Below are positions 50,528 to 60,195 of a stretch of DNA of 64,000 nucleotides, piece by piece. How positions within the stretch are numbered: the first letter of the stretch is position 1; every line of letters starts with the position of its first letter. Source of the DNA: Lachnospiraceae bacterium P6B14 (GTDB lineage: Bacteria; Bacillota; Clostridia; Lachnospirales; Lachnospiraceae); assembly GCA_000687695.1 (NCBI GenBank), contig JHWZ01000003.1, forward strand, positions 1-64,000, written 5' to 3'. Both the position numbers and the translations under genes were made by a program. Under the pieces are notes generated by a model that was given only the letters and a program-made list of their open reading frames with translations, had not been told where the DNA came from and did not search any database.

Positions 50528-51046
50528 ATGAGACGAGATAATCGTGATAACAGAAATGAAGAAGAAAACGAATTCGAAGATACCGTCGTTACGATCAAGC
50601 GTGTCACCAAGGTTGTAAAGGGTGGACGTAACATGCGCTTTACCGCACTCGTTGTAGTAGGCGACAAGAACGGCCGTGTCGGAGCAGGACTTGGTAAAGC
50701 AGCCGAGATCCCTGAGGCAATTCGTAAGGGTAAGGAAGCAGCGATCAAAAGCATGATCAATGTTCCGCTTGATGAGAACAAGTCAATCCCGCATGATAAT
50801 ATCGGAAACTTCGGAAGCGCAAACGTGCTTATGAAGAGAAGCCCTGAGGGTACCGGTATCATCGCCGGTGGTCCGGCTCGTGCGGTACTTGAGCTTGCAG
50901 GATTCAAGAATATTCGTACAAAGTCACTTGGTTCACGTAACAAGCAGAACGTAGTACTTGCTACTATCGAAGGCCTTCGTGGACTTAAAACACCTGAGGA
51001 GGTCGCAAGACTTCGCGGTCTGTCAGTAGACGAAGTTTTGGGATAA
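50528..51046 (+). CDS. rpsE: 30S ribosomal protein S5
   Basis: 172 residues. [40 protein letters not shown], and [20 protein letters not shown]. The N-terminus is acidic ([11 protein letters not shown]). S5 contributes to decoding accuracy. GGAGG precedes ATG. Confidence 0.97.
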   Translation: MRRDNRDNRNEEENEFEDTVVTIKRVTKVVKGGRNMRFTALVVVGDKNGRVGAGLGKAAEIPEAIRKGKEAAIKSMINVPLDENKSIPHDNIGNFGSANVLMKRSPEGTGIIAGGPARAVLELAGFKNIRTKSLGSRNKQNVVLATIEGLRGLKTPEEVARLRGLSVDEVLG

Positions 51047-51076
51047 TTAATGCCCGAAATATGGAGGATTTGAAAA

Positions 51077-51256
51077 ATGGCTAATTTAAAAATCACACTT
51101 GTGAAATCGCCTATCGGAGCAATCCCGAAGCACCGCAAGACTGTCGAGGCTATGGGACTCCGCAAGCTGAATAAAACTGTTGAGATGCCGGATAACCCGG
51201 CAGTTCGCGGAATGATCGATCAGGTTAGACACCTGGTAAAGGTAGAGGAGGCATAA
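51077..51256 (+). CDS. rpmD: 50S ribosomal protein L30
   Basis: 59 residues. [40 protein letters not shown] and [15 protein letters not shown] match L30 throughout. ATGGAGGATTTG precedes ATG 51077. It sits between rpsE and rplO as in other Firmicutes. Confidence 0.96.
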   Translation: MANLKITLVKSPIGAIPKHRKTVEAMGLRKLNKTVEMPDNPAVRGMIDQVRHLVKVEEA

Positions 51257-51299
51257 GCGTAAACTTCGTTTACGCCCCGGTTTGAGCAGTGCTCAAACC
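51257..51299 (+). repeat. Two short perfect hairpins between rpmD and rplO
   Basis: GCGTAAAC-TTC-GTTTACGC (51257-51275; GAA loop on the minus strand) is followed by GGTTTGAG and CTCAAACC (51279-51299). They begin on the base after the L30 stop codon. No T-run follows. Confidence 0.7.
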
Positions 51300-51329
51300 T
51301 ACTTGCTTAAAATAGTTAGGAGGCAAACT

Positions 51330-51770
51330 ATGAACTTAAGTAATTTATCGCCGGCTGAAGGCGCAAAGCATGATAACACCTTCCGCCGCGGACGTGGTCA
51401 CGGATCCGGCAACGGAAAGACTGCCGGTAAGGGACATAAAGGCCAGAAGGCTCGTTCCGGAGCACCGAGACTCGGATTCGAGGGTGGACAGCTTCCGCTG
51501 TATCGCCGTCTTCCGAAGAGAGGCTTCAACAACATCAATTCCAAAGAGATCATCGGAATCGGTGTAGGACGTCTGAATGCCTTTGATGATGGTGCAGAGG
51601 TTACTGTAAAGGCTCTTATCGAGAAGGGTATCGTAAGCAATCCTAAGGATGGCGTAAAGATTCTCGGAAACGGTGAGCTTTCAAAGAAATTAACAGTGAA
51701 AGTGAATGCTTTCTCAAAGAGCGCAGCTGAGAAGATCGAGGCTGCCGGTGGAAAAGCAGAGGTGATCTAA
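51330..51770 (+). CDS. rplO: 50S ribosomal protein L15
   Basis: 146 residues. [40 protein letters not shown] and [30 protein letters not shown] precedes ATG 51330; the longer upstream frame crosses the hairpins. Stop shares one base with the secY start. Confidence 0.96.
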   Translation: MNLSNLSPAEGAKHDNTFRRGRGHGSGNGKTAGKGHKGQKARSGAPRLGFEGGQLPLYRRLPKRGFNNINSKEIIGIGVGRLNAFDDGAEVTVKALIEKGIVSNPKDGVKILGNGELSKKLTVKVNAFSKSAAEKIEAAGGKAEVI

Positions 51771-53107
51771 TGTTTGAGACCATTCAGAATGCGTTAAAGA
51801 CTAAAGAAATCCGTATGAAGCTTCTGTATGTGCTGTTGGCGATCGTTGTTATCCGTATCGGATGTAACATCCCGGTACCCGGCGCAAACGTAGACTTCAT
51901 GAAGGAGATTTTTGACAGCAACAAATCGCTGGGACTTCTCGATGTCATGACAGGTGGTTCGTTCTCGCGTATGTCAATTTTTGCGCTGAACATCACACCG
52001 TACATCACTGCATCGATCATCCTTCAGCTCCTCACTATCGCGATCCCGCGTCTCGAGGAAATGCAGAAAGATGGTGAGGACGGCCGCAAAAAGATCAATG
52101 AGTACACCCGTTATCTTTCGATCGTACTTGCGATCATCGAGGGTGTTGCGATCGTCATCGGTTTCCGCAACCAGGGACTGTTTAAGTCAGATATGGGCTG
52201 GACAGGACTTGTTGTCGCAGTTGTAGCTCTTACTGCAGGTGCTGCATTCCTTATGTGGCTCGGTGAGCAGATCACGGAGAAGGGTGTCGGAAACGGTATC
52301 TCAATCGTGCTTCTTGTAAACATCGTTGCACGTATCCCGAGCGATCTGTCTAACCTGTATAAGACTTATATTGCAGGTGCATCAAATATCACAAACGCTA
52401 TCGTAGCAGGTGTGATCATTGTCGGTGTCATCGTAGCGATGTATGTTTTCATTGTGTGGCTGCAGGACGGCGAGCGTCGTATTCCGGTACAGTATGCTAA
52501 AAAGATCCAGGGTAATAAAATGACAGGCGGAAACGCTTCTCATATTCCGCTCAAGGTTAACACCGCGGGCGTTATCCCGGTCATCTTCGCCAGCTCAATG
52601 ATGAGTTTGCCGGTTATCATCGCAAGCTTTGCGGGTGTAACCCCGAAGACCGGTCCGAACGCTACATTGTTCCAGAAGTTTTTGACAGTATGTAACCAGT
52701 CTGACTGGTGTAAGATCGGAAGCTGGTCAGAGTTTAAATATACTCTCGGACTTTTGATCTATATCGTACTGGTTATATTCTTCGCATATTTTTACACTTC
52801 TGTAACCTTCAATCCGTTGGAGATTTCCAACAACATGAAGAGACAGGGTGGATTTATCCCGGGTATTCGTCCGGGTAAGCCGACGACAGAGTATCTTACC
52901 ACCGTGCTTAACAGTATCATCTTTATCGGTGCGATCGGTATGTGTATCGTCTGCGTGCTTCCGATCTTTTTCTCGGGAGCGTTTGGAGCGGATGTATCGT
53001 TCTCCGGTACGTCGCTTATCATCGTGGTCGGTGTCATTATCGAGACGGTGAAGCAGATAGAATCTCTCGTGCTCGTTAGACATTACAAAGGTTTCTTAGG
53101 CGATTGA
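51770..53107 (+). CDS. secY: Preprotein translocase subunit SecY
   Basis: 445 residues with ten transmembrane helices. RIGCNIPVPGANVDFMKEIF after helix 1, GGSFSRMSIFALNITPYITA (plug and helix 2), the cytoplasmic loop QYAKKIQGNKMTGGNASHIP, and the C5 loop GGFIPGIRPGKPTTEYLTTV needed for SecA. Forms the protein-conducting channel with SecE and SecG; SecDF is encoded elsewhere in the window. Overlaps rplO by one base. Confidence 0.97.
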   Translation: MFETIQNALKTKEIRMKLLYVLLAIVVIRIGCNIPVPGANVDFMKEIFDSNKSLGLLDVMTGGSFSRMSIFALNITPYITASIILQLLTIAIPRLEEMQKDGEDGRKKINEYTRYLSIVLAIIEGVAIVIGFRNQGLFKSDMGWTGLVVAVVALTAGAAFLMWLGEQITEKGVGNGISIVLLVNIVARIPSDLSNLYKTYIAGASNITNAIVAGVIIVGVIVAMYVFIVWLQDGERRIPVQYAKKIQGNKMTGGNASHIPLKVNTAGVIPVIFASSMMSLPVIIASFAGVTPKTGPNATLFQKFLTVCNQSDWCKIGSWSEFKYTLGLLIYIVLVIFFAYFYTSVTFNPLEISNNMKRQGGFIPGIRPGKPTTEYLTTVLNSIIFIGAIGMCIVCVLPIFFSGAFGADVSFSGTSLIIVVGVIIETVKQIESLVLVRHYKGFLGD

Positions 53108-53119
53108 TAGGAGGTATGT

Positions 53120-53761
53120 ATGAAGATAGTTATGTTAGGTGCACCCGGTGCAGGAAAAGGTACTCAGGCTAAGATGATCTCTGAAAAGTATGATATACCA
53201 CACATCTCTACAGGAGATATTTTCAGAGCAAATATCAAAGAGGGAACAGAACTCGGAAAGAAAGCTAAGGCTTATATGGACGAGGGTAAGCTTGTTCCTG
53301 ATGAGCTGACATGTGATCTCGTTGTAGATCGTATCGCTCAGGATGATGCTAAAAACGGATATGTACTTGATGGTTTTCCGCGTACTATTCCGCAGGCTGA
53401 GGCTCTTACCAATGCACTCAATGCTCGTGGTGAGAAGCTTGACTATGCTATCGACGTTGAGGTTCCTGATGAGAACATCGTTAACCGTATGAGCGGTCGC
53501 CGTGCTTGTGTAAGCTGTGGCGGAACCTATCATATCAAGTATAACCCGACAAAGGTAGAGGGCGTCTGCGACGCATGTGGCGGACAGCTTACACTGCGTG
53601 ATGATGACAAGCCGGAGGTGGTTGCTGACCGTCTCAAGGTATATCACGAGCAGACACAGCCTCTTATTGATTATTACAATAAAGAGGGAATACTGAAAGA
53701 GGTAGACGGAACCGTAGATTTGAAAGATGTCTTTGATGCCATCGTAGGCATTTTGGGCTAA
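53120..53761 (+). CDS. adk: Adenylate kinase, zinc-lid type
   Basis: 213 residues. P-loop [45 protein letters not shown], and a LID domain with four cysteines (CVSCGGTYH and CDACGGQL) that bind structural zinc. It balances ATP, ADP and AMP. It follows secY as usual, but the methionine aminopeptidase gene that commonly sits between adk and infA is absent. Confidence 0.97.
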   Translation: MKIVMLGAPGAGKGTQAKMISEKYDIPHISTGDIFRANIKEGTELGKKAKAYMDEGKLVPDELTCDLVVDRIAQDDAKNGYVLDGFPRTIPQAEALTNALNARGEKLDYAIDVEVPDENIVNRMSGRRACVSCGGTYHIKYNPTKVEGVCDACGGQLTLRDDDKPEVVADRLKVYHEQTQPLIDYYNKEGILKEVDGTVDLKDVFDAIVGILG

Positions 53762-53775
53762 GAAAGAAGGTCATT

Positions 53776-53994
53776 ATGTCAAAGTCAGATATGATCGAGA
53801 TCGAAGGAACCGTTATCGAGAAGCTTCCGAATGCCATGTTCCAGGTTGAGCTTGAGAACGGGCACAAGGTACTCGCCCACATCAGTGGAAAGCTTCGTAT
53901 GAATTACATCCGTATATTACCGGGTGACAAAGTAACGTTGGAGCTTTCGCCATACGACCTTACAAAGGGGCGTATAGTATGGCGCGATAAATAA
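53776..53994 (+). CDS. infA: Translation initiation factor IF-1
   Basis: 72 residues. [40 protein letters not shown] and [20 protein letters not shown] are IF-1 motifs; OB fold that occupies the A site during initiation. AGAAGGTC precedes ATG. Followed by a chain of hairpins before rpmJ. Confidence 0.97.
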   Translation: MSKSDMIEIEGTVIEKLPNAMFQVELENGHKVLAHISGKLRMNYIRILPGDKVTLELSPYDLTKGRIVWRDK

Positions 53995-53996
53995 AC

Positions 53997-54143
53997 TCCA
54001 TGATTTCAACACTTTGAAAAGACCAAAGTGTGAAATCACCGAGCAGAGCTCGGGAGTTTATAACGCTTTCTGCAAGCAGAAAGCTCACATGAACTCCATG
54101 ATATAAGCCTTCTCCTTGAGGAGAAGGTGACCACGAAGTGGTC
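53997..54143 (+). repeat. Chain of four hairpins between infA and rpmJ
   Basis: TGATTTCA/TGAAATCA encloses ACTTTG-AAAAGAC-CAAAGT (54001-54038); then CTTTCTG-CAAG-CAGAAAG near 54066-54083; CCTTCTCC-TTGA-GGAGAAGG at 54108-54127; GACCAC-GAA-GTGGTC at 54129-54143. AACTCC and GGAGTT flank the first. The loops AAAAGAC and GAA match those of the dispersed palindromes. Confidence 0.7.
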
Positions 54144-54172
54144 AGATGAGGTGTATAGAAAGGAGGTCACTC

Positions 54173-54286
54173 ATGAAGGTCAGATCGTCAGTAAAGCCGA
54201 TTTGCGAAAAATGCAAGGTGATCAAAAGAAAGGGTCGTATCAGAATTATCTGTGAGAACCCGAAGCACAAGCAGCGTCAAGGCTAA
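54173..54286 (+). CDS. rpmJ: 50S ribosomal protein L36, zinc type
   Basis: 37 residues. [20 protein letters not shown] and [17 protein letters not shown] give the CxxC...CxxxxH zinc site. AAAGGAGG precedes ATG 54173. Too short for many gene finders but unambiguous. Confidence 0.97.
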   Translation: MKVRSSVKPICEKCKVIKRKGRIRIICENPKHKQRQG

Positions 54287-54470
54287 GTAAACTCTTTGAG
54301 TTTTACAAAAGGATGACTGAGTCATTCTTTCAAGCCTATCATATACATGATGCTTTTTGTGTTATGATATCTGCGGATATCATGATACCGCGGGAGTGCG
54401 AACTCCAGGATATTTTTCCCAGTCCCGACTGATTTGGGGCGACGCGGTTTAAGGCAACTTATTAACATTT
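54287..54470 (+). other. Structured spacer before rpsM
   Basis: No gene. Several short inverted repeats occur in a row: GTAAACTC/GAGTTTTAC directly after the L36 stop, GGATGA/TCATTC, ATGATATC-TGCG-GATATCAT, and GGAGT-GCGA-ACTCC. A promoter could not be placed with confidence. The region may separate spc and alpha operon mRNAs. Confidence 0.5.
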
Positions 54471-54496
54471 TTTCAGAAGGAAAGAGAGGAAAACAC

Positions 54497-54865
54497 ATGG
54501 CTCGTATTAGCGGTGTAGATTTACCGAGAGAGAAACGCGTAGAGATAGGTCTTACCTATATTTATGGTATTGGTCTTTCGAGCTCACAGAGAATCCTTAA
54601 GGAGGCCGGCGTAGATCCGGACATCCGTTGCAAGGATCTCTCAGATGATGATGTGGACAAGATCCGTAAAGTCATCGAGGACACTCAGGTAGTTGAGGGT
54701 GATCTCCGCAGAGAGGTTGCACTGAACATCAAACGTCTTCAGGAAATCGGATGCTATCGCGGTATCCGTCACAGAAAGGGACTTCCGGTCCGTGGACAGA
54801 AGACAAAGACCAATGCTCGTACTCGCAAGGGACCAAAACGTACTGTTGCGAATAAGAAAAAATAA
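54497..54865 (+). CDS. rpsM: 30S ribosomal protein S13
   Basis: 122 residues. [40 protein letters not shown], and [23 protein letters not shown] 54497 follows GAGAGGAAAAC; the GTG 63 bases upstream lacks support. Contacts S19 and P-site tRNA. Confidence 0.97.
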   Translation: MARISGVDLPREKRVEIGLTYIYGIGLSSSQRILKEAGVDPDIRCKDLSDDDVDKIRKVIEDTQVVEGDLRREVALNIKRLQEIGCYRGIRHRKGLPVRGQKTKTNARTRKGPKRTVANKKK

Positions 54866-54879
54866 TGGAGGTAAGATAA

Positions 54880-55275
54880 ATGGCTAAGCAGGTTGCGAAG
54901 AAATCAACTAAAAAGCGTGCCAAGAAGAATATAGACCGTGGACAGGCGCATATTCAGGCATCGTTTAACAATACGATCGTAACGCTGACCGACATGGAAG
55001 GTAACGCGATCTCATGGGCAAGTGCCGGCGGACTTGGTTTCAGAGGAAGCAAAAAGTCCACACCTTATGCGGCGCAGATGGCAGCAGAGACAGCTGCAAA
55101 GGCAGCTCTCCCTCATGGTTTAAAGACTGTTGAGGTTATGGTAAAGGGACCGGGATCAGGTCGTGAGGCAGCGATCCGCGCGATCCAGGCTTGCGGAATT
55201 GAGGTAACAAGTATCCGCGACGTAACACCGGTACCGCACAACGGTTGTAGACCACCGAAGAGAAGGAGGGTATAA
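54880..55275 (+). CDS. rpsK: 30S ribosomal protein S11
   Basis: 131 residues. [40 protein letters not shown] and [16 protein letters not shown]. Part of the platform near the Shine-Dalgarno helix. TGGAGG precedes ATG; two bases separate it from rpsD. Confidence 0.97.
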   Translation: MAKQVAKKSTKKRAKKNIDRGQAHIQASFNNTIVTLTDMEGNAISWASAGGLGFRGSKKSTPYAAQMAAETAAKAALPHGLKTVEVMVKGPGSGREAAIRAIQACGIEVTSIRDVTPVPHNGCRPPKRRRV

Positions 55276-55277
55276 TA

Positions 55278-55871
55278 ATGGCTAGAGATATGACTCCGGT
55301 TCTTAAGAGATGTCGTTCACTGGATCTCGATCCTGTATATCTCGGAATCGATAAGAAATCAAAGAGAAATGCCCGTCAGGGAAAGAAGCTTTCCGAGTAC
55401 GGACAGCAGCTTCGTGAGAAGCAGAAGGCAAAGTTCATCTACGGTGTTCTTGAGAAGCCGTTCCGTAACTACTTTGCTCGTGCACAGAAGGCTAAGTGGG
55501 GTACGACAGGTGATAACCTGATGATCCTCCTTGAGCTTCGTCTTGACAACGTTCTTTTCCGTCTCGGTTTCGCGAGAACAAGAAAAGAGGCAAGACAGAT
55601 CGTTGATCACAAGCACGTTTTGGTAAATGGAAAATGTGTAAATATTCCGTCATATTCGCTCAAGAAGGGTGATGTGATCGAGATTAAGGAAAAACATAAG
55701 GGTGGTCCCCGTTATAAGGAGATCCTCGAGGTAACCAAGGGAAGACTCGTTCCTGCATGGCTTGAGTCAAATCCTGAAGCACTTTCCGGAGAGGTTAAGG
55801 AGTATCCGACCAGAACGGAAATTGATGTACCGGTTAATGACGTGTTGATTGTCGAGTTGTACTCGAAATAA
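55278..55871 (+). CDS. rpsD: 30S ribosomal protein S4
   Basis: 197 residues. An N-terminal domain with only one Cys (so the zinc-free form) and the S4 RNA-binding domain RLDNVLFRLGFARTRKEARQ, IVDHKHVLVNGKCVNIPSYS. A primary 16S binder; S4 autoregulates some Firmicutes operons. Placement between rpsK and rpoA is normal for Clostridia. AGGAGGGTATAAT precedes ATG. Confidence 0.97.
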   Translation: MARDMTPVLKRCRSLDLDPVYLGIDKKSKRNARQGKKLSEYGQQLREKQKAKFIYGVLEKPFRNYFARAQKAKWGTTGDNLMILLELRLDNVLFRLGFARTRKEARQIVDHKHVLVNGKCVNIPSYSLKKGDVIEIKEKHKGGPRYKEILEVTKGRLVPAWLESNPEALSGEVKEYPTRTEIDVPVNDVLIVELYSK

Positions 55872-55898
55872 TCCTTTGTCTGATAAGGGGGTACCTAC

Positions 55899-56858
55899 GT
55901 GTTTGAATTTAATAAACCAAAAATTGACATTGTTGAGATTTCAGAGGATCACAAGTTTGGTCGTTTTGTAGTAGAGCCGTTAGAGCGCGGATACGGAACG
56001 ACATTGGGTAACTCACTTCGCAGGATCATGCTTTCATCTCTGCCGGGTGCTGCAGTATCGAGCATCAAGGTAGACGGCGTGGTACATGAGTTTTCATCAA
56101 TCCCGGGCGTAAAGGAAGATGTGACCGAGATCGTGATGAACATCAAAAACCTTGCGATCAAAAACAATGCTGAGGACCCGAGCGTACCTGTTACGATCTA
56201 TGTTGACGCACAGGGCGAGGGCGTGGTAACTGCAGCTGATATCAAAAAGAGCTCGGACATCGAGATCATCAACGAGGATCAGCTGATCGCCACACTTAAC
56301 GGCAGCGATGCCAAGCTTTATATCGAGATGACAGTAACAAGCGGACGCGGTTATGTCAGCTCGGATAAGAACAAGAAAAATGAGCAGCTCGACGTGGATG
56401 CGATCGCCATCGACTCCATCTACACACCGATCGAGCGTGTGAACATCAAGGTAGAGGATACCCGTGTCGGACATATCACTGACTTCGATAAGCTGACACT
56501 CGATGTATTCACCAACGGTACACTCGCACCGGACGAGGCAGTGAGCCTTGCGGCGAAGGTAATGAGTGAGCATCTGAAGTCCTTCATCGATCTTTCAGAG
56601 AAGGCAAAGAATGCTGAGGTTATCGTTGAGCCGAACGCGGACGATACAAAGAAGGTTATGGATATGAGCATCGATGAGCTCGAGCTTTCTGTTCGTTCGT
56701 ATAACTGCCTGATGAGAGCCAACATCAAGACTGTAGAAGAGCTTACAAACAAGACTACTGACGAGATGATGAAGGTTCGTAACCTCGGACGCAAGTCCCT
56801 GGATGAGGTAGTTGCAAAGTTGAAGGAACTCGGTCTGTCATTATCCGATGGAGATTGA
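55899..56858 (+). CDS. rpoA: RNA polymerase alpha subunit
   Basis: 319 residues, GTG start after AAGGGGGTACC. N-terminal dimerisation domain ([40 protein letters not shown]) and C-terminal domain for UP elements and activators ([40 protein letters not shown]). Full length. Confidence 0.98.
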   Translation: MFEFNKPKIDIVEISEDHKFGRFVVEPLERGYGTTLGNSLRRIMLSSLPGAAVSSIKVDGVVHEFSSIPGVKEDVTEIVMNIKNLAIKNNAEDPSVPVTIYVDAQGEGVVTAADIKKSSDIEIINEDQLIATLNGSDAKLYIEMTVTSGRGYVSSDKNKKNEQLDVDAIAIDSIYTPIERVNIKVEDTRVGHITDFDKLTLDVFTNGTLAPDEAVSLAAKVMSEHLKSFIDLSEKAKNAEVIVEPNADDTKKVMDMSIDELELSVRSYNCLMRANIKTVEELTNKTTDEMMKVRNLGRKSLDEVVAKLKELGLSLSDGD

Positions 56859-56924
56859 CGCAGACTGACGCGCCGGATGCGATCGGCGCTGTAAGTAGAT
56901 GTAAATTGATTGGAGGAAAAAGTT

Positions 56925-57461
56925 ATGGCTGGATATAGAAAGTTAGGCAGAACTTCGAGCCAGAGAAAGGCGCTTCTTCGTGGCCAGGTTACTAACCTGA
57001 TCTATCACGGACGTATCGTGACTACAGAGGCAAAGGCTAAGGAGATCCGCAAGATCGCTGAGAACCTCATCGCTATGGCAGTTCGTGAGAAGGACAACTT
57101 CGAGACAGTTACTGTTGAGCAGAAGGTTCCGAAGAAGGATGTTGACGGAAAGCGCGTAAAGGAAGAGAAGGACGGAAAGAAGGTTACGGTTTATGATACC
57201 GTTTCCAAGGAGATCAAGAAGGATGCTCCTTCACGTCTTCATGCTCGTCGTCAGATGAACAAGGTTCTTTACAAGATCACTGAGGTTCCGACTGAGGCAG
57301 CAGGCCGCAAAAAGAGAACCAAGGAGATCGACCTTACTAACAAGCTTTTTGATGAGCTCGCTCCTAAGTATGCAAACCGCAACGGCGGTTACACCCGTAT
57401 CGTAAAGGTTGGTCCGCGTAAGGGTGATGCAGCTATGGAAGTTGTTATCGAGTTAGTATAA
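56925..57461 (+). CDS. rplQ: 50S ribosomal protein L17
   Basis: 178 residues; many bacterial L17 are about 115-130. AGYRKLGRTSSQRKALLRGQ and the C-terminal NRNGGYTRIVKVGPRKGDAA are standard. The extra ~50 residues form a Lys-rich insertion in the middle (VPKKDVDGKRVKEEKDGKK...). Similar insertions occur in Lachnospiraceae L17. TTGGAGG sets ATG 56925. Confidence 0.95.
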   Translation: MAGYRKLGRTSSQRKALLRGQVTNLIYHGRIVTTEAKAKEIRKIAENLIAMAVREKDNFETVTVEQKVPKKDVDGKRVKEEKDGKKVTVYDTVSKEIKKDAPSRLHARRQMNKVLYKITEVPTEAAGRKKRTKEIDLTNKLFDELAPKYANRNGGYTRIVKVGPRKGDAAMEVVIELV

Positions 57462-57489
57462 TTATTACCTGTTTTGAGGTGGTCAGCCT

Positions 57490-58317
57490 ATGATAGAGGC
57501 TAAGGATATTAAATACGAATATATCCGTCGCGATGATCACGACGAGGTAGTAGCGGTGGAGACAGCGTTGAACGCTGTCTCTTTTCGCATTGAAGCAGGT
57601 GAGTTTATCGGCATCATCGGAGCGAACGGATCAGGCAAGTCTACACTTGCAAAGCATCTGAATGCTCTCCTTCTCCCGGAGGAGGGGGCTGTTTTTGTTG
57701 ACGATATTGACACATCGGACGGCAATATGGTTTTTGAGATCAGAAGCCGCGTCGGGATGATTTTTCAGAATCCGGACAATCAGATTGTACATGATATCAT
57801 CGAGGATGATGTGGCGTTCGGACCCGAGAACATGGGAGTGCCCCGAAAAGAGCTTCGTAAGCGCGTAGATGATGCTCTGGCTATGGTAGGCATGAGTGAT
57901 TGGGCTACGGCCTCTCCGATGCGTTTATCGGGCGGACAGAAGGCTCGTGTGGCGATCGCGGGTGTGCTTGCCATGAAGCCGAAGTGTATGGTGTTCGATG
58001 AGTCGACTGCGATGCTGGATCCTATAGGTCGCAGAGATGTGCTCGCCGAGGTGAAACGTCTGAACCGTGAGGAGGGGATCACGGTCATATGGATCACGCA
58101 TTTTCCCGAGGAGGTTGTTTCATGCGACGCCGTGTTTGTTATGGATGCCGGAGAGCTTGTGCTGACGGGGACGCCTGCGGAGGTTTTTTCCGAGGCGGAT
58201 TGGCTTACGGAGTTGGGACTTGATCTGCCGGTCAGCGTCGGTATATCACGGGAGCTCGGGTTACCTGTGGCGCTTACTTCTGATGAATTAGTTACAGCCA
58301 TACAGACGGCCACGTAG
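57490..58317 (+). CDS. ecfA1: ECF transporter ATPase EcfA1
   Basis: 275 residues. Walker A GANGSGKSTLAKHLNALLLP, Q-loop FQNPDNQIVHDIIEDDVAFG, signature RLSGGQKARVAIAGVLAMKP and Walker B MVFDESTAMLDPIGRRDV. With EcfA2 and EcfT it forms the shared energy module for vitamin and metal S components encoded elsewhere. GAGGTGGTC precedes ATG. The last residues QTAT and the TAG stop lie in the left end of a type A palindrome. Confidence 0.95.
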   Translation: MIEAKDIKYEYIRRDDHDEVVAVETALNAVSFRIEAGEFIGIIGANGSGKSTLAKHLNALLLPEEGAVFVDDIDTSDGNMVFEIRSRVGMIFQNPDNQIVHDIIEDDVAFGPENMGVPRKELRKRVDDALAMVGMSDWATASPMRLSGGQKARVAIAGVLAMKPKCMVFDESTAMLDPIGRRDVLAEVKRLNREEGITVIWITHFPEEVVSCDAVFVMDAGELVLTGTPAEVFSEADWLTELGLDLPVSVGISRELGLPVALTSDELVTAIQTAT

Positions 58318-58466
58318 GCGGTCGGTTCTGATTTATCTGCTCGGGACTCCGTTTCCACCATGGAAAAACGTAGCGGTGCATGGCGCCAGAATACGGCGCC
58401 TACGCACCGACGTTTTCCCGAGGTCCCTCGCACGATAAATCAAACCTGCCCTACTGTGGCCTGTCT
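58305..58466. repeat. Modular palindrome, type A (copy A2)
   Basis: The left end GACGGCCACGTAGGCGG overlaps the ecfA1 stop; the right end GTGGCCTGTC lies two bases before the ecfA2 ribosome binding site. Arms match copy A1 almost base for base. The apex is GGCGCC-AGAATAC-GGCGCC at 58382-58400, unrelated to the A1 apex. It fills nearly the whole ecfA1-ecfA2 gap. Confidence 0.87.
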
Positions 58467-58478
58467 GCTGGAGGTTTT

Positions 58479-59330
58479 ATGGAAATATTATTGAATCAGG
58501 TATCGTATATCTATGACGAGGGGACAGCGTATGAGAAGCATGCGCTGGCCGGTATTGACGTGCGCATCGGACAAGGCGAGTTCATCGGGGTTATAGGTAA
58601 GACAGGATCAGGAAAGTCCACGTTGGTTAAGATGTTTAATGCGTTATTAAAGCCGAGCTATGGCGGTGTATATGTGGACGGTGAGGATATCTGGGACAGG
58701 GATTATGAGAGAGCGGCTCTACGCGGTCGTATAGGGATGGTTTTTCAGTATCCCGAGCAGCAGCTTTTTGAGAGCACTGTTGTGAAGGATGTGCAGTTTG
58801 GTCCGACCAATCAGGGATTGGATGAGTTACAGGTGGAGTTGAGGTCTTTTGAGGCGCTGAAGCAGGTTGGGATCGGTGAGGATCTGCTGGATGTGTCACC
58901 GTTGGAACTTTCGGGCGGTCAAAAAAGACGTGTGGCGATAGCGGGTGTGCTCGCGATGCAGCCTGAGGTGCTCATACTTGACGAGCCTACAGCGGGACTT
59001 GATAAAGAGGGACAGAACGCTATTTTTGAGCTTTTGTTAAGACTTAACAGAGAAAAGAATACCACCATTATTCTTATCACGCATCGAATGGAGGATGTAT
59101 GTGAGTACACGAATCGTGTTCTGGTTATGAATGATGGAAGGATTGTTATAGATGATGCTCCCAAAGAGGTGTTTTACGGCACTGATGAGCTCAGTAAATA
59201 CGGGCTTAGGGCGCCTGAGGTTACATACATCATGGAGAGGCTAAGAGCTGGTGGTATCGACATACCCAAGGGAGTTATTAAAAAAGAGGATGCTGTCGCG
59301 GTGATAAAAAGCGTGATGGCGGCCAGATAG
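58479..59330 (+). CDS. ecfA2: ECF transporter ATPase EcfA2
   Basis: 283 residues. Walker A GKTGSGKSTLVKMFNALLKP, Q-loop FQYPEQQLFESTVVKDVQFG, LSGGQKRRVAIAGVLAMQPE and LILDEPTAGLDKEGQ. ATG 58479 follows CTGGAGG, directly after the type A palindrome; frames starting inside the palindrome are rejected. In most relatives ecfA1 and ecfA2 nearly touch, so the 162-bp insertion is notable. Confidence 0.95.
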   Translation: MEILLNQVSYIYDEGTAYEKHALAGIDVRIGQGEFIGVIGKTGSGKSTLVKMFNALLKPSYGGVYVDGEDIWDRDYERAALRGRIGMVFQYPEQQLFESTVVKDVQFGPTNQGLDELQVELRSFEALKQVGIGEDLLDVSPLELSGGQKRRVAIAGVLAMQPEVLILDEPTAGLDKEGQNAIFELLLRLNREKNTTIILITHRMEDVCEYTNRVLVMNDGRIVIDDAPKEVFYGTDELSKYGLRAPEVTYIMERLRAGGIDIPKGVIKKEDAVAVIKSVMAAR

Positions 59331-59382
59331 ATTTTTATGTTAATGTAGTTATTATAGTATCGAAGCAGGTGGAGGATAATTT

Positions 59383-60195
59383 ATGATCCGTAACATGACG
59401 ATAGGGATGTACTATCCTGTGGATTCACCGATCCACAGACTGGATCCGCGAGTGAAGCTGATCGCGGTTCTGGTGTTTTTGGTGTCCTTATTTTTGTTCT
59501 CGGATTTTATGGGATATGCTGTTGTAAGTGTGGTATTATTAACAGTTATTTTCCTTTCGAAAGTGCCTTTATCTCATATTCTTAAGGGTATGAGGGCTAT
59601 TGTATTTCTGCTTATTTTTACTTCGTTTTTTAACATATTTTTTACCAAGGGTGACATACTCTGGGAGTGGCAGTTTATTCATATTACTTACCAGGGATTG
59701 AGACAGGCATTGTTTATGGCGATGCGTCTTATATACCTTGTTATTGGATCGTCAATGCTGACTTATACAACGACTCCCGGAAAGCTGACGGATGCCATAG
59801 AGTCGCTGCTTGGTTGGTTAAAGATTTTCAGAGTGCCTGTTCATGATTTCGCGATGATGATGAGTTTGGCGCTCAGGTTTATACCGCTTCTTTTGGCGGA
59901 GGCAAATCGTATCCTGGATGCACAGAGTGCGAGAGGTGCTGATGTCGATAGCGGAGGTATCGTGAAGAAGTTGAGGACCATGGTGTCGATCATCGTGCCG
60001 CTTTTGGTGTCGGCGACGAGGCGGGCGTATGAGCTCGGACTAGCTATGGAAGCGAGATGCTATGGCGGGACGAAAAAGCCCACGAAACTGAAGCCACTTC
60101 GGTTCAGGTTCAGCGACTTTTTGATGTTGCCACTGATGGTTGCTTATGTCATCGCAATATTATATGTCGATGAATTAGTCAAAATAATGCCGTAG
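59383..60195 (+). CDS. ecfT: ECF transporter transmembrane protein EcfT
   Basis: 270 residues, five to seven hydrophobic helices. DSPIHRLDPRVKLIAVLVFL opening and the coupling-helix motifs with Ala-Arg-Gly (AQSARGADVDSGG, AMEARCYGG) that dock on the two ATPases. GGTGGAGGATAATTT precedes ATG. The stop TAG lies at the start of a type B palindrome. Confidence 0.95.
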   Translation: MIRNMTIGMYYPVDSPIHRLDPRVKLIAVLVFLVSLFLFSDFMGYAVVSVVLLTVIFLSKVPLSHILKGMRAIVFLLIFTSFFNIFFTKGDILWEWQFIHITYQGLRQALFMAMRLIYLVIGSSMLTYTTTPGKLTDAIESLLGWLKIFRVPVHDFAMMMSLALRFIPLLLAEANRILDAQSARGADVDSGGIVKKLRTMVSIIVPLLVSATRRAYELGLAMEARCYGGTKKPTKLKPLRFRFSDFLMLPLMVAYVIAILYVDELVKIMP

